The notes beneath the pieces were generated by a model. That model searched no databases. It saw nothing but the letters and a program-made list of their open reading frames with translations, and had not been told where the DNA came from. 5,499 bases of DNA, taken from NCBI RefSeq assembly GCF_002455975.1, contig NZ_DKLM01000071.1:17129-22627 (forward strand). Direction: 5' to 3'. Each line of letters opens with the position of its first letter. Within the stretch, counting starts at the first letter, position 1. This document shows, one piece after another, positions 5,161-5,499 of the stretch. Origin of the DNA: Clostridium sp. UBA6640 (lineage in GTDB: Bacteria; Bacillota; Clostridia; Clostridiales; Clostridiaceae). A program made the translations under genes and the position numbers.

Positions 5161-5499
5161 CTAATATCCATATTTACTATTTATATAATTATCGTAGTAA
5201 ATCTTGATTTCATCTATAATTTTATTATTTTTAATATTTTCACCATCAACAGAATTTATTTTCATTATACCCATTAAGCTATTAGTTAAAAAAGCTCCAT
5301 CGCTGTTCTTTAAATCATCTAATGAGATAAAATCTTCAATAACTTTATAATCCTTACTTCTTAAATTATTAATTAGAAAATTTCTCACTATACCAGGTAA
5401 GATACCTGAGCTTATTTTTGGGGTATAAATTATTTCATCTTTTACAACGAACAGGTTAGAAACTGAACCTTCACATAAAAAATTATCTAAATTTAAAAA
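5161..5499 (-). CDS. pabC: Aminodeoxychorismate lyase, C-terminal part (runs off the window)
   Basis: The frame is open to the window's right edge, so only the last 112 residues are visible, less than half of a protein of usually about 250. PabC is a PLP enzyme of the class IV aminotransferase fold. It releases pyruvate from 4-amino-4-deoxychorismate to form p-aminobenzoate, the second substrate of FolP. The visible part has FLCEGSVSNLF, whose Glu is expected to contact the PLP ring nitrogen, then SSGILPGIVR and DGAFLTNSLMGIMKI. The TNSLMG block favours aminodeoxychorismate lyase over branched-chain or D-amino-acid aminotransferases, which usually have a TGT-type loop there. The catalytic lysine is outside the window. 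A GTG at 5388 is internal and is not a start. It is the first visible gene of the operon; pabA/pabB may lie further upstream, but that cannot be seen. Confidence 0.9.
   Translation of the reverse strand, partial: FLNLDNFLCEGSVSNLFVVKDEIIYTPKISSGILPGIVRNFLINNLRSKDYKVIEDFISLDDLKNSDGAFLTNSLMGIMKINSVDGENIKNNKIIDEIKIYYDNYINSKYGY

Noticed and set aside
4764..5277. Plus-strand open frames antisense to folE and pabC
   Set aside because: They are shadow frames opposite strongly conserved enzymes and show no family motifs of their own.
1..5499. CRISPR arrays, insertion sequences, tRNA genes, or toxin-antitoxin or defence genes
   Set aside because: I saw no regularly spaced repeats, transposase motifs, tRNA-like T-loops or defence-type domains. 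The genes are chromosomal housekeeping or small conserved proteins.

Overview
The window is strongly AT-rich with Shine-Dalgarno sites of the AGGAGG type. Its gene complement is that of a low-GC Firmicute, most likely a Clostridium sensu lato: a clostridial-type folate operon with a FolB-FolK fusion and an HD-domain gene, a DUF3006 protein and a small YPWDG-containing lipoprotein. The genus is inferred from protein character and composition. No rRNA or complete marker gene is present to confirm it.

Left part (1-624). The first bases resemble a late conserved segment of type A RNase P RNA, but the P4-forming element that should follow is not intact, so this is only a weak call. A hairpin at 63-101 follows, with a T-run on its minus-strand side. 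Next is a small minus-strand gene for a DUF3006 protein (224-439, probable TTG start). A divergent promoter region (440-624) separates it from the next gene.

Middle (625-2377). Two plus-strand genes lie here: an AI-2E/PerM-family polytopic membrane protein (625-1740) and a small predicted lipoprotein (1804-2274). Between them a hairpin followed by six T residues looks like the transporter's terminator. It also contains the lipoprotein's ribosome-binding site. A perfect 46-bp palindrome (2304-2349) separates the convergent lipoprotein gene and folate operon and probably terminates both.

Right part (2378-5499). This is a tightly packed minus-strand operon, in transcription order pabC (3' part only, running off the window), folE, an HD-domain hydrolase gene, folP and a fused folB-folK. 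Gaps between genes are 13-28 nt. FolE makes 7,8-dihydroneopterin triphosphate from GTP. FolB and FolK convert dihydroneopterin to 6-hydroxymethyl-7,8-dihydropterin diphosphate. FolP condenses that with p-aminobenzoate, which PabC supplies. No Nudix-type dihydroneopterin-triphosphate pyrophosphohydrolase (FolQ/NudB) is visible. The HD protein sits directly after folE, where that dephosphorylation step is needed, and is the most interesting functional candidate here.

Most of the window is ordinary, well-conserved metabolism. I see no mobile element, CRISPR array, tRNA or defence system. The points worth following up are the HD protein with its C-terminal cysteine cluster, the terminator that covers a ribosome-binding site, and the rnpB-like fragment at the left edge.
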